Source of the DNA: Govania unica
GTDB lineage: Bacteria; Pseudomonadota; Alphaproteobacteria; Sphingomonadales; Govanellaceae
Assembly (NCBI RefSeq): GCF_027920805.1
Contig: NZ_JANWOI010000002.1
Coordinates: 186,001-250,000, forward strand
Length of the DNA stretch: 64,000 nucleotides
Direction: 5' to 3'
In this document: positions 55,797 through 64,000 of the stretch, in pieces
How the letters are laid out: each line of letters starts with the position of its first letter
Numbering within the stretch: the stretch's first letter is position 1
Notes under the pieces: model-generated
The model's database searches: none
What the model was told of the DNA's origin: nothing
Seen by the model: the letters and a program-made list of their open reading frames with translations, nothing else
Translations under genes and position numbers: made by a program

Positions 55797-56864
55797 ATGT
55801 GGCCCGACCGTCGTATCCTTGATTTGCTTGGGATTGAGCTGCCTATTTTGCAGGCTCCCATGGCCGGGTCGAATGGCTCGCGGCTGGCGATTGCGGTGGC
55901 TGGAGCCGGGGGGCTTGGGGCTATCCCTTGCGCGCTTCTTGGGGCTGACAAGATCCGGGGCGAGGTGGGGTTGTTTCGCGCTGCTGTCTCGGCCCCGATT
56001 AATCTCAATTTCTTCTGCCATCAGACTCCGGCCGAGGATCCTGCGCGGGCGGCTTTGTGGCGGGGACGGCTTGCGCCTTATTATGCCGAACTCGGGCTTG
56101 ATGTGGAGGCGCCGATGACGGCGGCCAATCGTGCGCCCTTTGATGCGACCTTCGCCGCACTGATTGAGGAGTTGCGGCCCGAGGTGGTGAGCTTTCATTT
56201 CGGCCTGCCGGAGCCGCAATTGCTTGACCGCGTGCGCCGGGCGGGGGCCAAAATCCTGTCCTCCGCGACGACAGTGGCCGAGGCGCGCTGGCTTGCCGAT
56301 CATGGTGCTGACGCCGTGATCGCGCAAGGGGCCGAGGCGGGCGGGCATCGCGGTATGTTCCTCACATCCAGGGTGGCGTCCCAGGTCGGCACCTTCGCAT
56401 TGGTGCCGCAGGTGGTGGATGCCGTGGCGCTGCCGGTCATCGCGGCGGGCGGTGTGGCTGACGCGCGCGGGCTGGTTGCGGCCCTGGCGCTTGGGGCGGC
56501 GGCGGTGCAGATCGGCACGGCTTATCTGCGCACGCCTGAGGCGGCCACAAGCGCCATCCATCGCGCGGCACTCGGCACTGCCGGTGACGATCAGACGGCG
56601 ATCACCAACATCTTCACCGGGCGACCGGCGCGGGCACTTGTCAATCGTCTGCTGGCCGACCTTGGGCCCTTGAGCGACCTCGCACCGGAGTTTCCGGCAG
56701 CCTCCACGGCGATCCTGCCATTGCGGGCAGCGGCGGAGTCGCAGGGATCGGGCGATTTCAGTTCTTTATGGGCGGGGCAGGCGGTGGCCCTGACGCGGGA
56801 GCAGGGGGCGGCGGAGTTCACCCGTGCCCTTGCGGCCGAGGCGCTTGACCGCTTGCAGAGGTAA
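55797..56864 (+). CDS. Nitronate monooxygenase family flavoprotein (2 of 2)
   Basis: 355 residues from the ATG at 55797 (AAGGGA 6 bases upstream). Classic NMO: LPILQAPMAGS, GAIPCALL, AQGAEAGGHRG with the catalytic-type His, PVIAAGGVADARG and GAAAVQIGTAYLRTPEA. Compared with the other member it keeps the longer insert (HQTPAEDPARAALWRGRL) of true 2-nitropropane dioxygenases, so the two flavoproteins are not recent duplicates. Tail to tail with the HxlR gene. Confidence 0.92.
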   Translation: MWPDRRILDLLGIELPILQAPMAGSNGSRLAIAVAGAGGLGAIPCALLGADKIRGEVGLFRAAVSAPINLNFFCHQTPAEDPARAALWRGRLAPYYAELGLDVEAPMTAANRAPFDATFAALIEELRPEVVSFHFGLPEPQLLDRVRRAGAKILSSATTVAEARWLADHGADAVIAQGAEAGGHRGMFLTSRVASQVGTFALVPQVVDAVALPVIAAGGVADARGLVAALALGAAAVQIGTAYLRTPEAATSAIHRAALGTAGDDQTAITNIFTGRPARALVNRLLADLGPLSDLAPEFPAASTAILPLRAAAESQGSGDFSSLWAGQAVALTREQGAAEFTRALAAEALDRLQR

Positions 56865-56869
56865 AAGCC

Positions 56870-57823
56870 TCAGTCTTCCTTGGCGCGGCGCGCGGGTCGT
56901 ACGGTCAGATTGTCGCTGCTCAGGACATCCTTGCAATGCCCGCAGACGACTTGCGGCAGTACTGGCTGGCCGCAGGGCTTGTGGCGGATGATGACCGGCG
57001 GTCCCTCTGGCTCCGCAAGCCAGCGGTCGGCCCAATGCAGGAGGCTGAGGGCGTGGGGGTAAAGATCCATGCCCTTTTTGGTCATGAAATATTCATAACG
57101 CGGCGGCTGGATCTCATAAAGCCGGCGTTCGAAAATGCCATTGGCGACCAAGGTGCGCAGGCGGTCGGTCAGGATGTTGGTGGCAATGCCGATTCTTGCC
57201 TGAATATCGTCAAAGCGATGCACGCCGAAATATTGCGTGCCGATCACAAGCCCGGTCCAGCGGTCGGCGATCAGGTCGGCCGGTTCCATGGTGGCGGCGA
57301 TGGTGGCGGGGCTGTCTCCCGCTGAATTGCGTCGCCGGTGCATACGCTGCACGGCGACCTGTTCAAACCCAGCCCCCGGGCCATCTTCATAGCGGCAGGA
57401 ATTGAGCGTGACCGGTTCCTTGCAATGGCCGCAAATCATTTCGGGTAGCATGGCCTTGCCGCAGCCGGTATGGGTCAGGGACAGCGGCATGGTTGGCCCC
57501 GTTAAACCCCAGCGCACCCCCCAAGCCCAGCTCATGAGCAGGGAGGGCAGCAGATCCCGGCCGCGTTCGGTCAGATGATAATCCATCCGCACCATGCCTT
57601 CGCGAAAGGGCCGCTGTTCCATGATGTCATTGGCAATCAAGGATTGCAGACGGTTCGACAGCGTGCTGCGGGCAATGCCGAGCCGGGCGCGGAAGTCCTC
57701 ATACCGGGTGGCGCCGAGGAACGCTTCCTGCAGGATCAGATGGCTCCAGCGGTCACCGAGTGTGTTGAGCGCCCGATTGACGGAGCTTTTGGGCAGCAAT
57801 CGATACTGATCCGTAGGCTTCAT
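56870..57823 (-). CDS. Tandem-domain HxlR regulator with two zinc-ribbon motifs
   Basis: 317 residues, about twice the usual HxlR size. Two winged-helix HxlR units (about 14-110 and 177-270) are fused head to tail, each followed by the same motif His-x2-Cys-x9-Cys-x2-Cys (His118, Cys121, Cys131, Cys134 and His281, Cys284, Cys294, Cys297). AGGAG precedes the ATG. Such a protein could bind DNA as a built-in pseudo-dimer. It lies at the end of the minus-strand block with the ligase and MFS genes and may control them or the receptor. Confidence 0.88.
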   Translation of the reverse strand: MKPTDQYRLLPKSSVNRALNTLGDRWSHLILQEAFLGATRYEDFRARLGIARSTLSNRLQSLIANDIMEQRPFREGMVRMDYHLTERGRDLLPSLLMSWAWGVRWGLTGPTMPLSLTHTGCGKAMLPEMICGHCKEPVTLNSCRYEDGPGAGFEQVAVQRMHRRRNSAGDSPATIAATMEPADLIADRWTGLVIGTQYFGVHRFDDIQARIGIATNILTDRLRTLVANGIFERRLYEIQPPRYEYFMTKKGMDLYPHALSLLHWADRWLAEPEGPPVIIRHKPCGQPVLPQVVCGHCKDVLSSDNLTVRPARRAKED

Positions 57824-57922
57824 TTCTGCTCCTGCTGTAGTCGATGTGCTCGCTCACCTCACAACAACTGGCCTCTTATATACGGATTGTCTGTTTTTTC
57901 CAGTAGTTTGCTATGGTTTCCC

Positions 57923-58717
57923 TCAGCGGCGCGGCGGCATCGGGATGAGCTTATTGGTGCGCTTCACATAGTCGAGATAATCGGGCCGCTTTTTTTGCAT
58001 GCGCCGTTCGACCGTGCCGGCGCCCATGCTGCCGACGATGTTATAGGCCAGCATGAGAACGCAAAGGATGACCGGAAATCCGATCGGATTTTCACAGGCA
58101 ATGAGAAAAATGCCCACCCAGGCGACAATCTCGCCGAAATAGTTCGGGTGCCGGGAATAGCGCCAAAGCCCCGCTTGCATGGTCCGTCCCGCATTTGTCG
58201 GATGGGCGCGGAAGCGGGCAAGCTGGATGTCGGCAATGGTTTCATACAATAGCCCAAAAGCCCAGACCGCCGTCCCGATCCAGGCGAGGGTGCCAAGCGT
58301 TGTGGGTGTTTTATAGACCATAGGGATTTGGACGACGAAGGAAAACAGCCACATCAACGAGCCCTGAAGCAGATAGATATGGATCAGGCTGTAGATCGCG
58401 AAATTCTTGCCCTGAGACTCCACATGCTGCCGGAGCCGTGCATAGCGACGATCTTCGGCTCCCCAGTTGCGCCAGCCGATATATCCGGCAAGCCGCAGCG
58501 CCCAGACGCTCACCAACACAGCCACCAGCAGCTTGCGGTCCGCCGCCCCGTCGCCGAAGACATAGCTGACCCAGGCCACGCCGCCCAATCCAAGCCCCCA
58601 GAGAATATCGACGATACTCGAATCCTCAACCAGAAGGCTGATCAGCCAAAGCCCCACGAAGGCGACCAGAATCACGCCCAGATTGATGACCGCCAGATAC
58701 GCAATGTCATGCAACAT
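57923..58717 (-). CDS. DUF1295 (steroid 5-alpha-reductase-like) membrane protein
   Basis: 264 residues, about six to seven membrane helices. The motif GLWRYSRHPNYFGEI is the hallmark of DUF1295/5-alpha-reductase C-terminal/ICMT-like folds, which bind NADPH. Some members reduce steroid or isoprenoid double bonds, and most are unassigned. It lies 10 bp after a CoA-ligase gene, which connects it with the catabolic set. Confidence 0.9.
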   Translation of the reverse strand: MLHDIAYLAVINLGVILVAFVGLWLISLLVEDSSIVDILWGLGLGGVAWVSYVFGDGAADRKLLVAVLVSVWALRLAGYIGWRNWGAEDRRYARLRQHVESQGKNFAIYSLIHIYLLQGSLMWLFSFVVQIPMVYKTPTTLGTLAWIGTAVWAFGLLYETIADIQLARFRAHPTNAGRTMQAGLWRYSRHPNYFGEIVAWVGIFLIACENPIGFPVILCVLMLAYNIVGSMGAGTVERRMQKKRPDYLDYVKRTNKLIPMPPRR

Positions 58718-58727
58718 AAATGCCCCC

Positions 58728-60347
58728 TTATTTCAGTTTTTGTCGTTTGAGCGCGAGGCCGCTGGCCTCTCGGTCCCAGGTGTCGGATGTGACGCCTTCG
58801 CCACGCAGCTGAACTTTTTGAATTTTGTTGGTCGGTGTTTTGGGCAGAGCCTCGACCACGCGCACATAGCGCGGCACCATGAAATGCGCCATGCGGGGAA
58901 TGAGAAATTCCACCAAACTTTGAGGATCAAGTGTGTGGCCCGGCTTAGCGGCAACCGCCACCATCACTTCTTCCTCGCCAGCCGGGCAGGGCACGCCATA
59001 GGCGGCCACTTCCAGCACGGCGGCATGGGCATAGACATCAAGTTCGACTTCGATCGAGGAGATGTTTTCGCCGCGCCGCCGGATGGCGTCTTTCTTGCGG
59101 TCGATGAAAAAGAAATTGCCGTCGGCGTCGCGGGTGACAAGATCGCCGGTATGAAACCAACCGTTGCGCCAGGCTTCAGCAGTGGCTTCCGGATTCTTGT
59201 GATAGCCTTTGAAAAAGACCCAGGGGCTGTCGCTGCGCACCACCAGTTCGCCGATCATATTGGCGCCAACTTCCATATCATGATCGTCGACCACCCGGCA
59301 TTCGACGCCGGAACGCGGACGTCCGCAACTGCGGTGCGTCCGTTCATCAAGCGGCGTGATGAGCGGCGATGACAGTTCGGTCATGTTGAAGCCGGAGACG
59401 TAATGAAAATTGAAGCGCTTGCTGAGCGCGATGGTGTCATCGGTGATGGGGGCGAGCGTGCAATAGGTCAGCGGATTGTCACCGTCATCGGGCTGCGGCG
59501 GCGTCTTGGTCAAAAAGCTCGCCATGGCCCCAATCAGTCCGCTGATGGTGGTGGACCCGGTGGCGCGCAGCTGCGGCCAGAATTCGCGCGTGTTGAAACC
59601 GTCAAACAGAGCCGCCGATGCGCCCCGGGCCAGCGCCGCATAAATGCTGCTGGTGCCGCCCACATGGAACATGGGCAGATTGATCAGGATGCGGTCCGCG
59701 GCCGTCATATAACCATATTGCACCGTGGCCGTAGTCCATTGGTGGAGATAGCTGGTGATCACGCCCTTGGACGGCCCGGTGGTGCCTGAAGTGAAAATGA
59801 TCAGCGGCGTGTCCCAGATTTGCGGCGCAAAGTCAAACTCGGCCGCGCTATCGCCATCAAGCACGCTGACCGGTTCCATCGTCAGCCCGCAATCGAGGTT
59901 CGGAAGATCGGGGCTGTCGACGATAAGATGCTCAAGATCGCTGTGCTCGATCTCGCTCAAGCGGTCGATCAGGGCCGGATGGACAATCATCAATCGGGCG
60001 TCCGAGGTGCGGATCGCATGTTCCAGCAGACGCCCGCGATAGCTCGTGTTGATGGGGACCAGCGTCGCACCGAGATAATTCGCGCCAAACCAGCTGCGGA
60101 TCATGGTCGCGTTGTTCGGCAGCCAGGCGAGCACTGTATCCCCGGCCCGGATGCCGCGTGCCGCAAAGGCGGCTGCGGTGGCGCGCGCGATGCTGCGGGT
60201 CTGGCTCCAGCTCCAGCTGTCGCCGTTTTCATAAAGGATAAAAGTCTTGTCCGGCGTGGCGGCGGCCCATTTGTCGATCAGGCAGGAAACCACGCAATCT
60301 TCGCGTGCGGGAGTTTTCGGGTCGAACCAGGGTGGACTGGACGTCAT
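58728..60347 (-). CDS. AMP-forming acyl-CoA ligase, CaiC-like (3 of 3)
   Basis: 539 residues. It is nearest to the crotonobetaine/carnitine-CoA ligase group by look (IIFTSGTTGPSKGVITSYLH loop; FNMTELSSPL; GWFHTGDL; DRKKDAIRRRGENISSIEVE; Lys in TPTNKIQKVQLR). It would activate a carboxylic acid different from those of the two other ligases. 25 bp after the MFS gene and 10 bp before DUF1295: operon MFS, ligase, DUF1295. Confidence 0.92.
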   Translation of the reverse strand: MTSSPPWFDPKTPAREDCVVSCLIDKWAAATPDKTFILYENGDSWSWSQTRSIARATAAAFAARGIRAGDTVLAWLPNNATMIRSWFGANYLGATLVPINTSYRGRLLEHAIRTSDARLMIVHPALIDRLSEIEHSDLEHLIVDSPDLPNLDCGLTMEPVSVLDGDSAAEFDFAPQIWDTPLIIFTSGTTGPSKGVITSYLHQWTTATVQYGYMTAADRILINLPMFHVGGTSSIYAALARGASAALFDGFNTREFWPQLRATGSTTISGLIGAMASFLTKTPPQPDDGDNPLTYCTLAPITDDTIALSKRFNFHYVSGFNMTELSSPLITPLDERTHRSCGRPRSGVECRVVDDHDMEVGANMIGELVVRSDSPWVFFKGYHKNPEATAEAWRNGWFHTGDLVTRDADGNFFFIDRKKDAIRRRGENISSIEVELDVYAHAAVLEVAAYGVPCPAGEEEVMVAVAAKPGHTLDPQSLVEFLIPRMAHFMVPRYVRVVEALPKTPTNKIQKVQLRGEGVTSDTWDREASGLALKRQKLK

Positions 60348-60372
60348 TTAAACAGATCTCCGTATAAAAGAC

Positions 60373-61764
60373 TCAGTGGCGGATGGCATCGAGGCTGCGG
60401 CAGAACGCCTTTCGGCCGGACAGGAGAATAAGGGCGGCAAGCGGCAGCATGATCGCATTGATGACGACGACGGCCAATCCCAGCTTCATTTCGTCCTTGA
60501 AACCATATTGGGTGAGCGACGCGATGAGCGTCGGGCCGATCCCTTGGGAAATGATGCTGCCGAACACGAAATAACAGGCGGTGATCTGGCTGCGGCATTC
60601 GTTCGGTGTCACGGCGTGAAGCGCCGTTGTTGGCAAGGCTTGCACCAGACCGAAACAAAAGCTGAGCGCGGCCAGCATGACGGTGACGCCGATGTCCGAG
60701 GTCATGAAGGGCGTAGAGACGGCGAAGGGAATGGCCAGCAGGATCGCCCCGATCAAGGTGCGCAGTGCGCCGTCTTTGATGCCGCGCTGGGTCAGGATAT
60801 CGGCGATCCAGCCGCCGCAAAAAGACCCGCTTGTGGAAAAGATCAGCAGAATGCTGCCATAGATATAGCCGGTCTTCGACGCGCTCCAGCCATATTGATG
60901 TATGAGAATGCTGGGCATCCAGACCAGATAGCCGATGGCGGCAATGCCGAACAGTGAACTGCCGATGCTGATGGTCCAAAAGACGGCCGACTGCTGGCGC
61001 ATAAAGGCAAACAACACGGAAAGTGACGGTTTGTTGGTGATCCCCTGACGCGCCGGTTCACGGCAGAACATCAGCGCGAGCACGATCAGGAAGCCCGGCA
61101 GCCCCACATAAAAAAAAGTCGTTTGCCAGGCTTGCAACGTGCCCACAAGCGGCAGAGTGATCGGCTTCGCATGTTCGATCATCGAAATGACTGCGCCACC
61201 GATCACCAGCGCCAGACCGCCGCCCACATAAGCGCCCATGGAATAGACGCCCATGGCGCGGCCGCGGCGTTCGGGCGGGAAGCTGTCTGAAATCAGGGAA
61301 TAAGCCGCCGGAGCCAGCGCCGCTTCACCAATGCCGACGCCCATGCGGGCGAGAAACAACGGGCCAAAGCTGCCCGCGAATCCGCACAGCATGGTCATGA
61401 TGCTCCAGGTGAAAATCCCGATCATGATTATGCGAATACGACTGTAGCGGTCAGACAGATAGGCGAGCGGAACGCCGGACATGGAATAGAACAGGGAAAA
61501 GGCAAGTCCGACCAACAAACTGAATTCGGTCACCGAAATCTTGAGGTCGGCACGGATGGGGCCAACCAGCAAGGTCATGATTTGCCGGTCAATGAAAGAA
61601 CTGGTGTAAGCCACAAGCATGATGATGACGAGCAGCCAGGATCGCCCCTTGCTGGGCCATAGGGAAACAGGCGCCCTGGCTTGCAACAGGTCACTTGTAA
61701 GAGGCCGCCCCGGGATGAAACCCGGGTCTGCTTGCAAAGCCTCTGACGGGGCTGGGGCTGTCAT
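60373..61764 (-). CDS. MFS transporter, spinster-like
   Basis: 463 residues from the ATG at 61764; GTG at 61776 is in frame, but GGGAG is too close to it. Twelve helices; motif A-like segment LAYLSDRYSRIRI, GIGEAALAPAAYSLISDSFPPERRGRAMGVYSMG is typical of the spinster/hexuronate-type MFS group common in sphingomonad-like catabolic clusters. It probably carries the pathway substrate across the inner membrane. It is divergent from the TonB-dependent receptor, which would bring the compound across the outer membrane. Confidence 0.9.
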   Translation of the reverse strand: MTAPAPSEALQADPGFIPGRPLTSDLLQARAPVSLWPSKGRSWLLVIIMLVAYTSSFIDRQIMTLLVGPIRADLKISVTEFSLLVGLAFSLFYSMSGVPLAYLSDRYSRIRIIMIGIFTWSIMTMLCGFAGSFGPLFLARMGVGIGEAALAPAAYSLISDSFPPERRGRAMGVYSMGAYVGGGLALVIGGAVISMIEHAKPITLPLVGTLQAWQTTFFYVGLPGFLIVLALMFCREPARQGITNKPSLSVLFAFMRQQSAVFWTISIGSSLFGIAAIGYLVWMPSILIHQYGWSASKTGYIYGSILLIFSTSGSFCGGWIADILTQRGIKDGALRTLIGAILLAIPFAVSTPFMTSDIGVTVMLAALSFCFGLVQALPTTALHAVTPNECRSQITACYFVFGSIISQGIGPTLIASLTQYGFKDEMKLGLAVVVINAIMLPLAALILLSGRKAFCRSLDAIRH

Positions 61765-62064
61765 TTCTGGGCGCACTCCCGCTCCCTCAAACGCGGCTGC
61801 GCCTGAGTCCCTTTTGGATGCCTGATGGTCGCTTTGCGTCGGCTTCCCTGGATTATGATCTTTTTAAGCAAGTCATTATTTTTTTGCCGCAAAGCTGTTG
61901 TCTGGATAGTAGTTCGTTTATGAAACCTCCGCAATCCGTCGTGACGTAAAGATGCAAAAATTACAAAAAATCCTTGAAAAACAGCCAATTATTGAGCTGG
62001 AAGATCGGAGGGGGCAGGCCGGAGAGGGTGTTTCAGGACAGGAATCAGTGCGTTTATGAAAGCC

Positions 62065-62093
62065 TTGACTAGTCCTGATATGAAAGCTATCTT
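62065..62093 (+). promoter_or_regulatory. Putative promoter upstream of the TonB receptor
   Basis: TTGACT (62065-62070) and TATCTT (62088-62093), 17 bases apart, lie about 230 bases before the receptor start in the 561-bp divergent space 61765-62325. Apart from this and the inverted repeat at 62281, I see nothing in that space. Confidence 0.45.
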
Positions 62094-62280
62094 TCTGGGC
62101 GAGAGGCAGGAACAGAAAACAAACTGCCCTCGCACCAAAACCCCTGAGAGCAATGAACAAGATTATCACCAGAACTTCCGTTGACTGTCCGTTTCATTCT
62201 TGCTGAGTGAGGCTGCTTTTACGACTGGTTTGGCTTTTTGTCTTTGGTCGGCAGATCGTATGAGCAGACTGAGCGCTTGG

Positions 62281-62309
62281 ATGAAATTTCTTCAATAGAA
62301 AAATTTCAT
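62281..62309 (+). promoter_or_regulatory. Inverted repeat before the TonB receptor
   Basis: ATGAAATTT and its complement AAATTTCAT, 11 bases apart, end just before the GGGAGG ribosome site. Could be an operator or a leader hairpin; half-sites resemble the ATGAAAATT repeats at 45116-45166. Confidence 0.5.
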
Positions 62310-62325
62310 GAGGGAGGCGTTTGTG

Positions 62326-64000
62326 ATGACTGATACCCCTATTTCCTATAGACGGCGCGGGGTTGCCGATTTCACGACGGCAATGCTTGCGACTTCGATT
62401 TTTGCTTTGACCACAGTAATGTCTGTGGCAGCGCCTGCGCCTGCGGCGGAGACATCGGCGGCTGGCGGGCTTGAAGAAATCATTGTGACCGCGACCAAGC
62501 GGACACAAAATCTGATGGAAGTGCCGATCGCGGTTTCGGCTTTTTCTGAAGCGGCTTTGCAGAATTCGGGTATCCGCGATATTCGCAATCTTGTCGCGCT
62601 TTCACCAAGCCTGAACTTCCAGACACCGGGCGGTGACTCGGATTCAAGCGTTCGTATTCGCGGCATGGGCACCACATCGACCAACGTCGGTCTTGAATCG
62701 GCGGTGGGCGTTGTCATTGATGGTGTGCCGCGGGCACGGACCGGCGTTGCGCTCTCTGAACTTGGTGACATTGAACGTATCGAAGTTCTGCGCGGGCCTC
62801 AGGGGACACTTTTTGGCCGCAATACTTCTGCCGGGCTGATCAATGTCATCACCAAGAACCCGAATATGAAGGAATTCGAGGGGTATGTTGAAGGCACATA
62901 TGGCAACTATGATTACTATCGTCTGAATGGCGCGGTATCAGGTCCGCTTGTGGAAGATGTTCTCGGCGTGCGTATTGAAGGCGTTGTGCAAAAGCGCAAT
63001 GGTTTCCTGCATGAGGTCAACACAGATACCGATACCATGGGCCTCAACCGCTCATTCCTGCGCGGCAAGCTTCAGTATCAGCCGAATGAAAACCTCAGGA
63101 TCAAACTGAGCGCCGACTATACAAACCGCAACGAAGATTGCTGTACGGCTGTCTTTTCCCTTGTCGGCGCGAATGCCATCAAGGGGCAAACCATTGCCGC
63201 GACTCACGGCGTTCAAAGCTATGGCAGCACTCATCCCTTTGATCGTCTCGCGGCACGCTCGCCCGGCCGGGTCAATCAGGAAGACGTGAAAGACTGGGGC
63301 GTCGGGCTCGAAGTCAACTGGGATGCGGGCGTTGGGGAAGTCGTCTCGGTAACGTCTTACAGGGATTGGAAAGCCAATCGTGGTCAGGACTTCGACCATT
63401 CGGGCGTTGATCTTGGCTATATCCCGAAAGACGGCATCTTCCAGCAGTTCAAGGTGTTCAGTCAGGAACTGCGCTTCCAGGGCAAGTCAGGCCCTCTCGA
63501 TTGGCTCGTCGGCGCCTGGTACTCGCATGAAGATATCACTGACCAGCGCGCGTTCCTGATGGGCGTCGATATGCCGCTGATGTTCAATACCGCCAAACCG
63601 GCTGTGCTTGCAGCGTTCCGTCCCGGTGACGGCGGCTATGGCTTCTCCAATCAGAAGGGCGAAGATTATGCGGCCTTCACCCATAATACTTATGCCATCA
63701 CCGAGGCGTTGAAGTTCACGGTCGGCGCGCGCATCACCCGAAACAAGAAAAAAGTCGATCTCACGGCGAACACCATCAACCCGGCATGTGACACTGCCGT
63801 GGCTTTGAATGATCCTGTGGGGATCGGCTCATTCTGTGCGTCCTTCTGGGATTCGCGACTCAATCCTGCGGGCGGCAAGGACAGCCGGGCTGAAACCGCT
63901 TTGACCGGCACCGTCAATTTGAGCTACGAATTCAGCCCCGAAGCCAACAGCTATATTTCCTATTCGCGTGGTTATAAATCGGGCGGCTACAATCTGGATC
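62326..64000 (+). CDS. TonB-dependent outer-membrane receptor, N-terminal part
   Basis: Open to the end of the window: 558 codons visible, true length usually 750-850. ATG at 62326, GGGAGG 8 bases upstream. A signal peptide (to about residue 45, APAAETS) is followed by the TonB box EEIIVTATKR, the plug domain (VPIAVSAFSEAAL, LRGPQGTLFGRNTSAGLINVITK) and the start of the beta-barrel. A Cys pair (EDCC) occurs in an early barrel loop, common in receptors for hydrophobic or complex ligands. It energises uptake of a large or scarce compound via TonB. Divergent from the MFS gene. Confidence 0.95.
   Translation, partial: MTDTPISYRRRGVADFTTAMLATSIFALTTVMSVAAPAPAAETSAAGGLEEIIVTATKRTQNLMEVPIAVSAFSEAALQNSGIRDIRNLVALSPSLNFQTPGGDSDSSVRIRGMGTTSTNVGLESAVGVVIDGVPRARTGVALSELGDIERIEVLRGPQGTLFGRNTSAGLINVITKNPNMKEFEGYVEGTYGNYDYYRLNGAVSGPLVEDVLGVRIEGVVQKRNGFLHEVNTDTDTMGLNRSFLRGKLQYQPNENLRIKLSADYTNRNEDCCTAVFSLVGANAIKGQTIAATHGVQSYGSTHPFDRLAARSPGRVNQEDVKDWGVGLEVNWDAGVGEVVSVTSYRDWKANRGQDFDHSGVDLGYIPKDGIFQQFKVFSQELRFQGKSGPLDWLVGAWYSHEDITDQRAFLMGVDMPLMFNTAKPAVLAAFRPGDGGYGFSNQKGEDYAAFTHNTYAITEALKFTVGARITRNKKKVDLTANTINPACDTAVALNDPVGIGSFCASFWDSRLNPAGGKDSRAETALTGTVNLSYEFSPEANSYISYSRGYKSGGYNLD

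Noticed and set aside
39301-64000. Canonical cholesterol/testosterone degradation cluster
   Set aside because: No KstD, 3-beta-HSD, TesB/HsaC-type extradiol dioxygenase or KshA alone-type oxygenase was seen; only single steroid-like features are present.

Overview
The window is about 60% GC, densely coded and free of rRNA, phage or IS genes. It looks like an alphaproteobacterial chromosome. Evidence: the order mreB-mreC-mreD-mrdA-rodA; ilvB-ilvN-ilvC next to leuA, with miaA, serB, degP and hflK-hflC-apbC alongside; a TonB-dependent receptor whose style is typical of oligotrophic alphaproteobacteria; and palindromic intergenic repeats of the kind common in that class. Genus cannot be told from the sequence.

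Layout. 1-7.1 kb: tail of an amidase, then a peptide-use set (DUF885 peptidase, POT peptide transporter, M14 carboxypeptidase) and a PliI-like lysozyme inhibitor. 7.2-14.1 kb: chromate transporter plus TauE-like exporter, a hot-dog thioesterase, two divergent PLP threonine/serine dehydratase paralogues, a glutamate dehydrogenase and an NTF2-like protein. 14.3-20.1 kb: tRNA-Lys(CTT) and the rod-shape operon. 20.2-26.8 kb: branched-chain amino acid genes, with an unannotated Leu-rich leader ORF and a hairpin upstream of leuA, and miaA. 26.9-33.4 kb: serB, degP, hflKC, apbC and a CoA-binding protein. 33.4-36.1 kb: divergent csoR and copA around a paired-operator promoter. 36.2-39.3 kb: two coupled EamA transporters and a tandem pair of RcnB-like secreted proteins.

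39.3-64 kb is one large accessory catabolic region, and is the most interesting part. It holds a Rieske ring-hydroxylating oxygenase (alpha and beta), a DUF35 protein with a thiolase fold that lacks the thiolase Cys and His (Ltp2-like aldolase architecture), a second, intact thiolase, three distinct AMP-forming acyl-CoA ligases and a DmdC-type acyl-CoA dehydrogenase. It also holds two SDRs, three SnoaL/LEH-fold proteins, a DAP-dehydrogenase-like Rossmann protein, two nitronate-monooxygenase-type flavoproteins, a DUF1295 5-alpha-reductase-like membrane protein, a spinster-type MFS transporter and a TonB-dependent receptor running off the end. TetR and tandem HxlR regulators sit inside. I infer uptake, CoA activation, ring oxidation and side-chain cleavage of a hydrophobic carboxylic acid (steroid, terpenoid or aromatic type). 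The substrate is not shown by the sequence.

Four promoters in this region carry a shared TGYAAGTY element just downstream of their -10 boxes, which suggests one local regulon.
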